From positions 1 through 52,076 of the forward strand of contig WJMS01000015.1 in assembly GCA_014727815.1 (NCBI GenBank): a stretch of DNA of 52,076 nt, in the 5' to 3' direction. A program made the position numbers and the translations under genes. The notes beneath the pieces are model-generated. The model ran no database searches. It was not told the DNA's origin and saw only the letters and a list, made by a program, of their open reading frames with translations. Source of the DNA: a candidate division GN15 bacterium. GTDB lineage: Bacteria; Zixibacteria; MSB-5A5; GN15; FEB-12. Each line of letters opens with the position of its first letter. The stretch's first letter is position 1. Of this stretch, positions 15,359 to 23,117 are shown in pieces.

Positions 15359-16117
15359 TCACGACCAGTAGACCGGGCGACCGTAGTAATCGTACAACAC
15401 CTGTTCATACTGGCGGTTGACCGGCATGCCGGGGTCGAACTCCGGGCTGTTTTCGATGCTGTCCCGAGTCAGGTCGATGGCTACTTTGGCCTCGCCCCAG
15501 CTGATATCGGTGATCCAGGGCGCGGGCAAGAGGACCTGACGGCCCGGGAGCCAGTCGCCGGTATCGATCACCAGGTAGCGGAGTATCCAGAGCTGGTCAT
15601 CGGCAATGAAGTCATCGACATGGCCGATATCACCGTCGGCGGCGCCGGCCTGGTAACCAAGCAACTCCCCCACACTTCGCAGGGGTGGTCCGCTCTGGGC
15701 GACCTCGGGCGAGGGCGAGTCGGCCCGGTTGTCGCCGGCCGGTTCATAGCCGGGATTGGTCGGCGACGGGAACGGCGCGCCCTGCAGGCCCCGAGACCAG
15801 TACGGCTGCCAGCCGAAGTGTTTGTGCAGTTGTTCCTCCTGGCGCCGCGAGACCGGCTCGGCCTGATCGATCGGCGGGGCGGCTTCGATCTGCTTGCGCG
15901 TCATATTCACCGGGAGAACTTTGTCATCCCAGTTCGGTTGACCGAGTTCCGATGGCGGGATCAGGACCTTGCGATCCGGCAGCCAGTCGCCGGTGTCGGC
16001 GACGAGGTAGCGGATATTCCACTCTTCTTCGTGGAAGAGAAAGTCCTTGGCCTTGCCGAACTCATCATCTTCCGACAACAACCTGTATCCGAGAATCTGT
16101 TTGAGACTTCGTAACAT
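15359..16117 (-). CDS. Tandem PRC-barrel domain protein
   Basis: 252 residues with two copies of a PRC-barrel unit, at about 1-110 and 145-252. Each copy has the pattern LGY...G.AKDF or GHVDDF, then RYLV.DTGDWLP.R.VL.P, and ends in a Y.YWS tail (FGWQPYWS and YYGRPVYWS). PRC-barrels occur in photosynthetic reaction-centre H subunits, RimM and in stress-related soluble proteins. No photosynthesis genes are seen, so a stress or structural role is likelier. A Pro/Gly/Ser-rich linker joins the copies. It is followed by the pfkB run and preceded by a membrane protein on the same strand. Confidence 0.85.
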   Translation of the reverse strand: MLRSLKQILGYRLLSEDDEFGKAKDFLFHEEEWNIRYLVADTGDWLPDRKVLIPPSELGQPNWDDKVLPVNMTRKQIEAAPPIDQAEPVSRRQEEQLHKHFGWQPYWSRGLQGAPFPSPTNPGYEPAGDNRADSPSPEVAQSGPPLRSVGELLGYQAGAADGDIGHVDDFIADDQLWILRYLVIDTGDWLPGRQVLLPAPWITDISWGEAKVAIDLTRDSIENSPEFDPGMPVNRQYEQVLYDYYGRPVYWS

Positions 16118-16170
16118 ACTTTGACCTCCTTAACGGCGTCTTGTGGCGCGTCTCGGGAACGAATTCACAG

Positions 16171-16569
16171 CTACGCAATGTAGCGTGCGATAATGGCAGC
16201 GACGACCACGATGAAAAAGACCCAGAAGAACACACCGAGCGCCATCTGGGTGTCGGCCCGGGCTTCGGCCTGCTCAATGGCCTCGACTCGTGAGCGGGGG
16301 CGCCGTGGCGGGACGATCGCCGCCAGTAGCAGGGCGATAATGAAGCCGACCAGCACGAACGGAACCCAGTAGGTGCCCCAGACGACGGGGCCGACCGGGG
16401 TCAGCCAGGCGCCACCGGCCCATGTGGCGAAGAACAGGATGAAAAACAGCAGCAAAAGTGACGGCCAGATGCCTACGCGACCGGGATACTGCCACCCGGC
16501 CAGGCCGGCCAGGATGAGACTGAGTATCAATGCGACGACAAAAGCCAGGAGCAGATCAATTAAAAACAT
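16171..16569 (-). CDS. Small integral membrane protein, unknown function
   Basis: 132 residues with four predicted hydrophobic helices (about 3-25, 35-55, 62-86 and 112-130) and a basic-acidic loop (PPRRPRSRVEAIEQAEARAD) between the third and fourth. GGAGGG precedes the ATG. It lies on the same strand just upstream of the PRC-barrel gene. No family name is assigned; similar proteins are usually listed as hypothetical. Confidence 0.7.
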   Translation of the reverse strand: MFLIDLLLAFVVALILSLILAGLAGWQYPGRVGIWPSLLLLFFILFFATWAGGAWLTPVGPVVWGTYWVPFVLVGFIIALLLAAIVPPRRPRSRVEAIEQAEARADTQMALGVFFWVFFIVVVAAIIARYIA

Positions 16570-16924
16570 GCCATGCCCTCCACGCGCTTATCATATTCCA
16601 CAGTTCGCTTCGCGGTGCAGCCGGATCGAGTCACTATCCGGCGGCGTGCGATCGGCGTTCGCCGACAGCTAGGTCAATCATCGTTCATGGAGAGGTTGCT
16701 GAGATGAGCCCTGGTCGGCAGTCAGGCGGACCCCGGTGAAGCCAAGGTCGACCAATCTCAAGGCGACACCGACACTCGATATATCTAATAGAGCGACCTT
16801 CGGTCTTCGGAGGAACCAACGATTGCCCTGTTATGTCCATAACAACCATCGGCTTGAATTGTTCGAAGGCAAAATGGCGAAAACAATCGGCCGGGGGTAC
16901 TGTTGTAGTGGAGAGAGGGCGGTT
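16570..16924. other. Divergent intergenic region upstream of the LigD genes
   Basis: 355 bases with no convincing gene. It must hold the promoters of the minus-strand membrane protein gene and the plus-strand LigD operon. It contains an operator-like inverted repeat (16829-16844) and AT-rich -10-like sequence near 16770-16790, but no full promoter could be assigned. Confidence 0.6.
16829..16844. promoter_or_regulatory. Operator-like inverted repeat upstream of the LigD operon
   Basis: Perfect 7-bp arms TGTTATG (16829-16835) and CATAACA (16838-16844) separated by two bases. This is the geometry of a dimeric repressor site, about 80 bases upstream of the phosphoesterase start. Confidence 0.45.
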
Positions 16925-17527
16925 ATGGCAAAGAAACTCTCGGAATACTCCAAAAAGCGCGATCTGCGCAAGTCTCCCGAGCCGAAAGCCGGTCGCAAGA
17001 AAGGTAAAGGCAAGCGTATCTTCGTGATTCAAAAGCACGATGCCAGTACGCTGCACTATGATTTCCGCCTGGAGATCGATGGTGTGTTGAAATCGTGGGC
17101 GTTGCCGAAGGGTCCGTCGACAGATCCGTCGGACAAGCGACTGGCCATCAACACCGAGGACCACCCGTACGCATACAAGGACTTCGAAGGCGTCATACCT
17201 GAAGGTGAATACGGCGCCGGGGCGGTGCTGGTGTGGGACACCGGCACCTACGAGAATATCAAGAAAGAGAACGGCCGGACAGTGGCGATGCAGAAGTGTT
17301 TCGATCGCGGCCATATAGAGATCCGGCTCGAGGGCCAGAAACTGTCCGGCGGGTTCGTGTTGACCAAACTCAAAAAGGGCAAGAAGGACCAGTGGCTCTT
17401 CATCAAAATGAAGGATGACGCGGCCGATGCCCGGCGCAATCCGGTGAGCACCGAACCGCGATCAGTTCTGAGCGGTCGGACGATCCTGGAGATCGAGAAG
17501 AGTGATGAGCAAGATCCTGACCAGTAG
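16925..17527 (+). CDS. LigD 3'-phosphoesterase domain as a separate protein
   Basis: 200 residues; end-processing enzyme that removes 3' phosphates and ribonucleotides at DNA breaks. The catalytic signature HDASTLHYDFRLEIDG contains His38, His44 and Asp46, and DHPYAY contains His80. The SWALPKGPS and GEYGAGAVLVWD motifs are typical. The N-terminus is highly basic (about 1-30). The start is the ATG at 16925 with GGAGAGAGG upstream; an in-frame extension to 16736 lacks similarity. It overlaps the ligase gene by 23 bases. In many bacteria this domain is fused to the ligase; here it is free. Confidence 0.93.
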   Translation: MAKKLSEYSKKRDLRKSPEPKAGRKKGKGKRIFVIQKHDASTLHYDFRLEIDGVLKSWALPKGPSTDPSDKRLAINTEDHPYAYKDFEGVIPEGEYGAGAVLVWDTGTYENIKKENGRTVAMQKCFDRGHIEIRLEGQKLSGGFVLTKLKKGKKDQWLFIKMKDDAADARRNPVSTEPRSVLSGRTILEIEKSDEQDPDQ

Positions 17528-18506
17528 TCAACGTGATGCAGCACGCCGGGGGGCCCAGCCAACGTTCATGTCGCCGATGCTTGCGCGGCTTACCAGGAAG
17601 CGCTTTTCCGACGACGGCTGGATCTACGAACGCAAGCTCGACGGTGAGCGCTGCCTGGCCGTGGTCAAAGGGGGAACCGTCAGTCTGTTCTCTCGAAATC
17701 GGCGCAATCTCAGCCCAGTTTATCCGGAGATAGTCGACCAGCTCGATGAAGATGGCGCGACCGGTTACATTGTGGATGGTGAAATTGTCGCGTTCAGTGG
17801 CAACCGCACGAGCTTCTCCCGCCTGCAGCAGCGCATGGGCATTGAGGATCCCGATGAAGCGCGTTCCAGCCCGGTCGCCGTCTACTACTACGTGTTTGAC
17901 GTCATGTTTGCCGACGGGCATGATCTTTGCGGCTTGCCGTTAGCGGAACGCAAGCGGGTTTTGAAGAAACTGCTCGCGTTCAGCAATCGGGTTCGCTGGA
18001 CGCCCTACCGGCGAGGCGATGGTGAGGCGTACTATCACGAGGCGTGTCGCAAGGGCTGGGAAGGGGTCATTGCCAAGCGGCTCGACGCATCTTATAGACA
18101 CAGTCGCAGTTCCGACTGGCTGAAATTCAAGTGCGTCAACCAGCAGGAGTTGGTCATCGGTGGTTACACCGACCCGGAAGGCTCGCGAATCGGGTTTGGC
18201 GCGCTGCTGGTGGGCTATTACGAGAAAGGCGAGCTGCGTTATGCCGGGAAGGTCGGCACCGGGTACGACGAAGAGACGCTGCGGTCACTGACGGAGAAGC
18301 TGACACGGCACGAGCGCAAGAGTTGTCCATTCGCCAATTCCGACGAGATCAAGGAACGGCGGCCGCACTGGGTCTCTCCCAAGCTGGTGGGACAGTTTGG
18401 TTTCACCGAGTGGACCGGTGACGGCAAGCTTCGCCATCCGCGTTTCCTCGGGCTCAGACAGGATAAGCCGCCCAAGCAGGTCAGGCGCGAGCAGTCGAAG
18501 GGGTGA
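17505..18506 (+). CDS. ATP-dependent DNA ligase (LigD ligase domain, stand-alone)
   Basis: 333 residues; seals DNA breaks through a lysyl-AMP intermediate. Motif I is KLDGER with Lys44. Motif III is DGEIVAF, motif IV is EGVIAKR, and motif V is WLKFK. A C-terminal OB-fold follows (LVIGGYTDPEGSRIGFGALLVG). The ATG at 17505 is preferred over the overlapping GTG at 17502. The stop overlaps the region of the polymerase start. It is co-transcribed with the phosphoesterase and polymerase genes. Length and sequence fit the LigD class, not the larger ATP ligases of archaea and eukaryotes. Confidence 0.93.
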   Translation: MSKILTSSQRDAARRGAQPTFMSPMLARLTRKRFSDDGWIYERKLDGERCLAVVKGGTVSLFSRNRRNLSPVYPEIVDQLDEDGATGYIVDGEIVAFSGNRTSFSRLQQRMGIEDPDEARSSPVAVYYYVFDVMFADGHDLCGLPLAERKRVLKKLLAFSNRVRWTPYRRGDGEAYYHEACRKGWEGVIAKRLDASYRHSRSSDWLKFKCVNQQELVIGGYTDPEGSRIGFGALLVGYYEKGELRYAGKVGTGYDEETLRSLTEKLTRHERKSCPFANSDEIKERRPHWVSPKLVGQFGFTEWTGDGKLRHPRFLGLRQDKPPKQVRREQSKG

Positions 18507-18508
18507 GT

Positions 18509-19417
18509 ATGAAGGTCGGTTCGCACACCATCGAGCTTTCAAACGAAGACAAGGTGCTGTTTCCGGACAGCGGGATAACGAAGGGACAGTTGATCGACTA
18601 TTACGCTCGCATCGCCGAGACGATGCTGCCGTACCTGGAGGATCGGCCACTGTCCTTGCAGCGTTTTCCCGACGGCATCGACGGCGATGGATTCTATCAG
18701 AAGCAAGTATCGGATTACTTCCCCGACTGGATAAGTCGCATCGAGATTGACGTTGAGGGTGGGCAAAAGACGCAGGTTGTGTGTAACGAGGCGGCAACGC
18801 TGGTGTATCTGGCCAACCAGGCCTGTATCACACCGCATTCATGGCTGAGCCGCCGGGACAAGCTGAATCAGCCGGACCTGATGGTGTTTGATATCGATCC
18901 GCCCACGGATGATTTTGAGCCGGTCCGGGATGCGACGCGCACCCTGTGCGAGTTGCTCGATGACCTGGAACTGCCCTGCTTCCTGCAGACGACCGGTTCA
19001 AAGGGGATACATATAGCGGTGCCGTTGAAGCGCCATCAGGACTTCGACGAGGTGCGTGCCTTCGCACGGGACATAGCTGATTTGCTGGCAAAGCGACATC
19101 CCAAACAGCTGACGGTGGAGCAGCGTAAGGATAAGCGGGGCGACCGGGTGTTTCTCGATACAAACCGCAATGCTTACGGTCAGACGATGGTCACGCCGTA
19201 TTCGGTGCGGCCGCGGCCGGGCGCACCGGTGGCGACACCGATCGAGCGGGACGAACTGGACGATGGAGCCCTGCGGTCCGACCGTTACACGATCAGCAGC
19301 ATCTTTCGTCGGCTGGGCCAGCGCATGGATCCCTGGGGCGGGTTGCGCAAGCATGCGGTTACGCTGTCATCGTCACGAGACAGGCTGGCAGACATAAAGA
19401 AGGCCGACTCGAGATGA
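18509..19417 (+). CDS. LigD polymerase/primase domain as a separate protein
   Basis: 302 residues; archaeo-eukaryotic primase-fold polymerase that fills gaps at broken ends, often with ribonucleotides. The metal-binding pair Asp128/Asp130 lies in LMVFDIDPP. SKGIHIAVPL and VTPYSVRPRPGAPVATPI are family signatures. The ATG at 18509 has GAAGGGG upstream; a GTG at 18503 overlapping the ligase stop is the alternative start. It is the last gene of the three-gene operon. No Ku gene lies in the window. Confidence 0.93.
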   Translation: MKVGSHTIELSNEDKVLFPDSGITKGQLIDYYARIAETMLPYLEDRPLSLQRFPDGIDGDGFYQKQVSDYFPDWISRIEIDVEGGQKTQVVCNEAATLVYLANQACITPHSWLSRRDKLNQPDLMVFDIDPPTDDFEPVRDATRTLCELLDDLELPCFLQTTGSKGIHIAVPLKRHQDFDEVRAFARDIADLLAKRHPKQLTVEQRKDKRGDRVFLDTNRNAYGQTMVTPYSVRPRPGAPVATPIERDELDDGALRSDRYTISSIFRRLGQRMDPWGGLRKHAVTLSSSRDRLADIKKADSR

Positions 19418-19450
19418 GCCGGCTTCCCGTTCAGCCGTTCCCACGTACAC

Positions 19451-19735
19451 TTAGAAACTTGTTTCTTTCGACGAAAAGGTCTCTCGCAATTGCGACAGCG
19501 ATTCTTCGACCTCATGACGCAGCGGTTCCCACGCATCGGTGCGACTGATCTGCAATTCATTGAGCTTGCCTTCGGTATCGCGCAGGCGAGCTTTGGCGTA
19601 TTCGAGTTTCTTGCTGTACGCCACCTTGGCATCGGCCTCCGCGGCCTGGGCCTTGGCTTTGAGTTCGTTCAGTTGTGACCGAAACTGGTCGAGTTCGCGA
19701 TTGATACGTTCGATGTAGGTTTGTTTGTCCGCCAT
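19451..19735 (-). CDS. Small coiled-coil protein, copy 2 of a tandem pair
   Basis: 94 residues, almost wholly charged heptad-like helix (IERINRELDQFRSQLNELKA and on). It is paralogous to the upstream neighbour: both begin with a short MA-(D/N)-(K/E)-Q head and share the layout of two helices around a KKLEYAKARL or NREISELETR hinge. It lacks cysteines and any catalytic motif. It lies 56 bases downstream of its paralogue, so the two form one operon. Similar small coiled-coil proteins elsewhere are linked to stress and to apolipoprotein-like folds, but the function is unknown. Confidence 0.7.
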   Translation of the reverse strand: MADKQTYIERINRELDQFRSQLNELKAKAQAAEADAKVAYSKKLEYAKARLRDTEGKLNELQISRTDAWEPLRHEVEESLSQLRETFSSKETSF

Positions 19736-19791
19736 GCCAGCCCTCCTGGGTCGTTGTCGATTGGTTTCGCGACGGCGTCCGGCCGGATCGA

Positions 19792-20082
19792 TCAGCCGAT
19801 CTTCGACAATACGTCGCGGAACTTCTGCTTGGCTTCGTCAAGCTTCACTTCGGCGTCATTGCGAAGTTCGGCGAACTTGTTCTCGGCCGCATTGGACATC
19901 TCGGTCGCTTTCTGCTCCAGCGCCTTCATGCGGGTTTCCAGTTCGCTGATTTCGCGGTTGTAGTCGATTTCCGCCTGGGCGCCGCTTTTCTCGGCTTTCG
20001 CCTTGTACTCGTCTATCTTGGCCTGCCATTCTTTCAGCTGGGCATTCATCTTGTCAACATAGGCTTGCTGTTCATTAGCCAT
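19792..20082 (-). CDS. Small coiled-coil protein, copy 1 of a tandem pair
   Basis: 96 residues, predicted long amphipathic helices rich in Ala, Lys, Glu and Gln, with the segment AKEKSGAQAEIDYN-like turn dividing two helices. AAAGGAGG precedes the ATG by five bases, one of the best ribosome sites in the window, so strong expression is likely. No signal peptide. Paralogue of the next gene downstream. The function is unknown; a cytoplasmic stress or membrane-surface protein is a guess. Confidence 0.72.
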   Translation of the reverse strand: MANEQQAYVDKMNAQLKEWQAKIDEYKAKAEKSGAQAEIDYNREISELETRMKALEQKATEMSNAAENKFAELRNDAEVKLDEAKQKFRDVLSKIG

Positions 20083-20204
20083 ACGGACCTCCTTTGGTCG
20101 CGGTACAGGGATATGATATGGGAATACGCGCTTAGAAGTAGTGCTGACGACGTAACCTCATTCGTTACATAGAATGGAATTGCGGACGAGATGTTCCAGG
20201 AAAG

Positions 20205-20233
20205 AACCGCCGGACCAAACAGGTCCGGCGGTT
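20205..20233 (-). terminator. Terminator of the minimal Suf operon (possibly bidirectional)
   Basis: Perfect 12-bp stem AACCGCCGGACC (20205-20216) and GGTCCGGCGGTT (20222-20233) with loop AAACA. It lies 30 bases past the minus-strand SufB-like gene; a CTTT tract follows on that strand and TTTT on the other. Confidence 0.8.
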
Positions 20234-20264
20234 TTAGTGATACGTGTACGGTCGATAGCGGGTG

Positions 20265-21209
20265 CTATGAGCGGCTCAGCAGGCCGTTGATGATCGTTTC
20301 GACGGCGTCATCCTCGGACAGGCCGCGAGCCATCAGGGTTTCCAGCTGTTTGTTGTCGACACTGCCGATGGCGGCCTCGTGGGTGATGTGGGCGCGTGGG
20401 TCGTGCACGTCGACCACCGGCACGGCGGTGGCGACACCGTTGTCCTGCACGATTTCCTTGCAGTCGACATGACCGCGAGCGAAAGGTGCTGACGCTGTGA
20501 GCTTGTTGTACACTTCCGCTTTGGCGTTGTCGCGCACGGCGATCTTGGAGGTGAGCACGCCTTTGGCGTACTCGCCGACCAGATTGGCGGTTTCACTGAT
20601 CTTGATATAGTCATCGGCGCGACCGCTGATGCGCGCATTCATATCGAGAAGGCTGTTGGCCTGGCAGGTAGCTTCGTAGTCGATGTCGATCAGGCCGACC
20701 CGTCCCTCGATGAGTTCGAATTCGGTTTCGAAGCGGGCGCCGGGACCGACCTCGACCAGCGCTTTCGGGTATACCTTCACCCCACCGGCCGGGCTGTGGA
20801 CGTGTTTTTCGAAGTACTTGTACGAGGCGTTCTCGCCGACGCGAAGACGGGCATCCATAATGTGCTGGACATCGACGGCGACCGGAAAGACACAGTGGGC
20901 CAGCAGAGAGATGTGGGCGCCGCTTTCGATGGTGACATCCATGATAATGCGCTGGACGCCGCGGTCGGGAGTCATGCCGAAGCAGAGATGTACGGGCTTT
21001 TTGACGATCGTACCGGAGCGAAGGTTGACGACCACCTTGACGCCGTCATCGAGTTCCTTGGCATCAACATCGAGACCCGGCACGGCATGCATACCGAGCA
21101 CGTGGTTCTCGTTGATGACCAGGTGGGCGACATCGGGATCGTCCAGTTCATGCGGGTCGGTACCGGTGCGGCTGTACAGATCATTTATGACGGTAAGTTC
21201 CTGACTCAT
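20265..21209 (-). CDS. Short SufB/SufD-family Fe-S scaffold protein (SmsB-like)
   Basis: 314 residues; scaffold partner of a SufC-type ATPase in Fe-S cluster assembly. Only the core beta-helix and C-terminal domain are present, much shorter than SufB (about 470-495). The C-terminal signature is intact: a conserved Cys in GHVDCKEIVQDNG, then HDPRAHITHEAAIGSVDNKQLETLMARGLS. The start overlaps the SufC-like stop by four bases. Length, single B/D copy and pairing with one ATPase match the two-gene SUF-like minimal system (SmsCB). No sufS, sufE, sufU or sufA is next to it. Confidence 0.88.
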   Translation of the reverse strand: MSQELTVINDLYSRTGTDPHELDDPDVAHLVINENHVLGMHAVPGLDVDAKELDDGVKVVVNLRSGTIVKKPVHLCFGMTPDRGVQRIIMDVTIESGAHISLLAHCVFPVAVDVQHIMDARLRVGENASYKYFEKHVHSPAGGVKVYPKALVEVGPGARFETEFELIEGRVGLIDIDYEATCQANSLLDMNARISGRADDYIKISETANLVGEYAKGVLTSKIAVRDNAKAEVYNKLTASAPFARGHVDCKEIVQDNGVATAVPVVDVHDPRAHITHEAAIGSVDNKQLETLMARGLSEDDAVETIINGLLSRS

Positions 21210-21946
21210 GCCTGCCCCTCGATGTTGTACAGTTCGGGGACATTTTTGTGGTCACAGGGGATACACTTGTCCTCGAAGTAGTGTCTGATCCTGGCTACCG
21301 AGCCTTTGTCGACGACCTTGCCGTGGCACATGAGAAAGGCGTGCTCGGCCTGATTGAGGACGGCGAGGCTGTGGGTGATCAGTATGACGGTCGTTCCCTG
21401 CTCCTTGAGCAACTTGACGGCATCGAAGATGCGTTCGATCGACTCGATGTCGATGCCGGAGTCGGGTTCATCGAGCAACGCGACTTTTGGTTTCATAGCG
21501 AGGATGGAGGCGAGTTCGACCTTTTTGCGTTCACCACCGCTGAGGGTCTTGTCGACCGCGCGATTGCCGTAGTCATCGGGGTCGAGCCCGACCTGTTCGA
21601 GAATCGCCATCGCATCGACCTTGTCGCCATTAGCCGAGGCGTTGATGAAGGTACGGATCGGCAGGCCTTCGAAGCGGGCCGGCTCCTGCCAGCCGAGGGT
21701 AATGCCCTTGCGGGCGCGCTCATCGATACTCAGTTCGCGAATCGACTGGCCTTCGAACAGAATATCGCCTTCGATATCGGCATATCCGCTCAGACCAATG
21801 ATGGTGGCAGCCAGGGTGGATTTACCGGCGCCGTTGGGGCCGACCACCGCATGCACGTGGCCGTCCCAGAAATCGATCGACACATCGTTGAGAATCTGTC
21901 GACCGCCCAGCGACAGTTTGAGATTTTCAACTGCGAGAATGCCCAT
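21206..21946 (-). CDS. SufC-like ABC ATPase (SmsC-like)
   Basis: 246 residues; soluble ABC ATPase that powers Fe-S assembly on the SufB-like scaffold. The Walker A GPNGAGKST (36-44), Q-loop GWQEP (85-89), signature LSGGERKK (135-142), Walker B VALLDEPDSG (155-164) and switch His in THS are all present. The start is the ATG at 21946 with AAAGGA upstream; the longer frame to 22105 is rejected because it overlaps a transporter gene and lacks similarity. The C-terminal tail carries a Cys228-X2-Cys231-X-His233 motif (DKCIPCDH), possibly a metal site. Confidence 0.93.
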   Translation of the reverse strand: MGILAVENLKLSLGGRQILNDVSIDFWDGHVHAVVGPNGAGKSTLAATIIGLSGYADIEGDILFEGQSIRELSIDERARKGITLGWQEPARFEGLPIRTFINASANGDKVDAMAILEQVGLDPDDYGNRAVDKTLSGGERKKVELASILAMKPKVALLDEPDSGIDIESIERIFDAVKLLKEQGTTVILITHSLAVLNQAEHAFLMCHGKVVDKGSVARIRHYFEDKCIPCDHKNVPELYNIEGQA

Positions 21947-22055
21947 GACTTGTCCTTTCCGGTTGCTGGCGCCGACGGGTCGGGCCCGGTCGGCACAATC
22001 CTGCAATATAAAGAAGATACGGCCGGTCGCTGCCCTTTTTTTCTTCAGCAGCCAA

Positions 22056-23117
22056 TCAATGCTCGCCCATGACGGTAACGCTGTCACCGAGGACATCTTC
22101 GACATACAGCATCTGTATCACGACGATAACGGCTACCGCGAAAGGCGTTGCCAGGAAGACGCCGAGGGCGCCGAAGAGGACGCCCATAACTACCTGCACG
22201 ACAATCAATAACGCCGGAGGCAGGGATACCGCGCGCTTCTGGATGAGCGGTGTAATCAGGTAGCTCTCCATGGCCTGTACGGCGGCATAAACGATCACGA
22301 CGTAGACGGCCAGAATCGGGCTTTCGGCGAGCGCGACCAGAACAGCCGGTATGGCTGAGATGATGGGTCCGACGAACGGCACGAATGAAAGGACCGCCGC
22401 GATCAAACCGAGGGTGAAGGCGAGCGGGACACCGGCTATCCAGAGACCAATACCGGTGAGCAGGCCGACCACGGCCATCGACGCGAACCGTCCGGCCAGC
22501 CACCAGCGGAGGGCGTGTCCGATGGCCGCGCTGATCTCACGTGCGCGCTTGCGCCTGTTTTCCGGCACGAGGCGGATAGCGTTGTCAATGTACAGCCGCG
22601 GGTCAATCGCGAGGTACAAACCGACAAACAGCACCAGCAGAGCCGACAAGAGAGCCCCGACCGTTGTTGAGAAGACACCGGCCACCCGCCCCATGACCTC
22701 GGAACCCGGTGTGACCAGTTCGTCGAGCGTCGGTACATTCTGCAGCAGTTGTCGGCCCCAGGGATTGGCCCGCAGGCTTTCGCGAATGCTCTCGTAGGCG
22801 TCGGGCAGACGTTCCGACAGGCGGACGAACTGTTCGGCAATGCGTGGCCCGAGCAGCCAGCCGATCAGCCCACCGAGTCCGAGCAGGAGCAGGATGACGA
22901 TCCAGAGCGTGAGAATGCGCGGCAGGCGGGTCACTGTCTGCAGCCAGCCGGTCAGGCCGTCGAGGAGGACGGCGAGGAGAACACCGGCAAAAACACCGAG
23001 CAGCATCTGGGCCAGGCTACCGAGGAGGTAGACGACGAGTGCAAAGATGGCCACGATGCCGACGGCGGTCAGTATCTTGCGACTGAAATTGAGCGATCCG
23101 TTGGTGTTGCTGCTCAT
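22056..23117 (-). CDS. AI-2E family transporter (PerM/YdgG-like membrane protein)
   Basis: 353-residue integral membrane protein with about eight helices. Paired N-terminal helices, a large soluble loop (about 75-165) and the C-terminal GAxLSFVPFVGPIISAIPAVLVAL and GVLFGALGVFLATPFAVAVIVVI type segments mark the AI-2E/UPF0118 family. Members act as autoinducer exporters or Na+/H+ antiporters; the substrate here is unknown. The start overlaps the stop of the upstream P-type ATPase by four bases, so the two are coupled. Downstream is the SufC-like gene after 109 bases. Confidence 0.88.
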   Translation of the reverse strand: MSSNTNGSLNFSRKILTAVGIVAIFALVVYLLGSLAQMLLGVFAGVLLAVLLDGLTGWLQTVTRLPRILTLWIVILLLLGLGGLIGWLLGPRIAEQFVRLSERLPDAYESIRESLRANPWGRQLLQNVPTLDELVTPGSEVMGRVAGVFSTTVGALLSALLVLFVGLYLAIDPRLYIDNAIRLVPENRRKRAREISAAIGHALRWWLAGRFASMAVVGLLTGIGLWIAGVPLAFTLGLIAAVLSFVPFVGPIISAIPAVLVALAESPILAVYVVIVYAAVQAMESYLITPLIQKRAVSLPPALLIVVQVVMGVLFGALGVFLATPFAVAVIVVIQMLYVEDVLGDSVTVMGEH

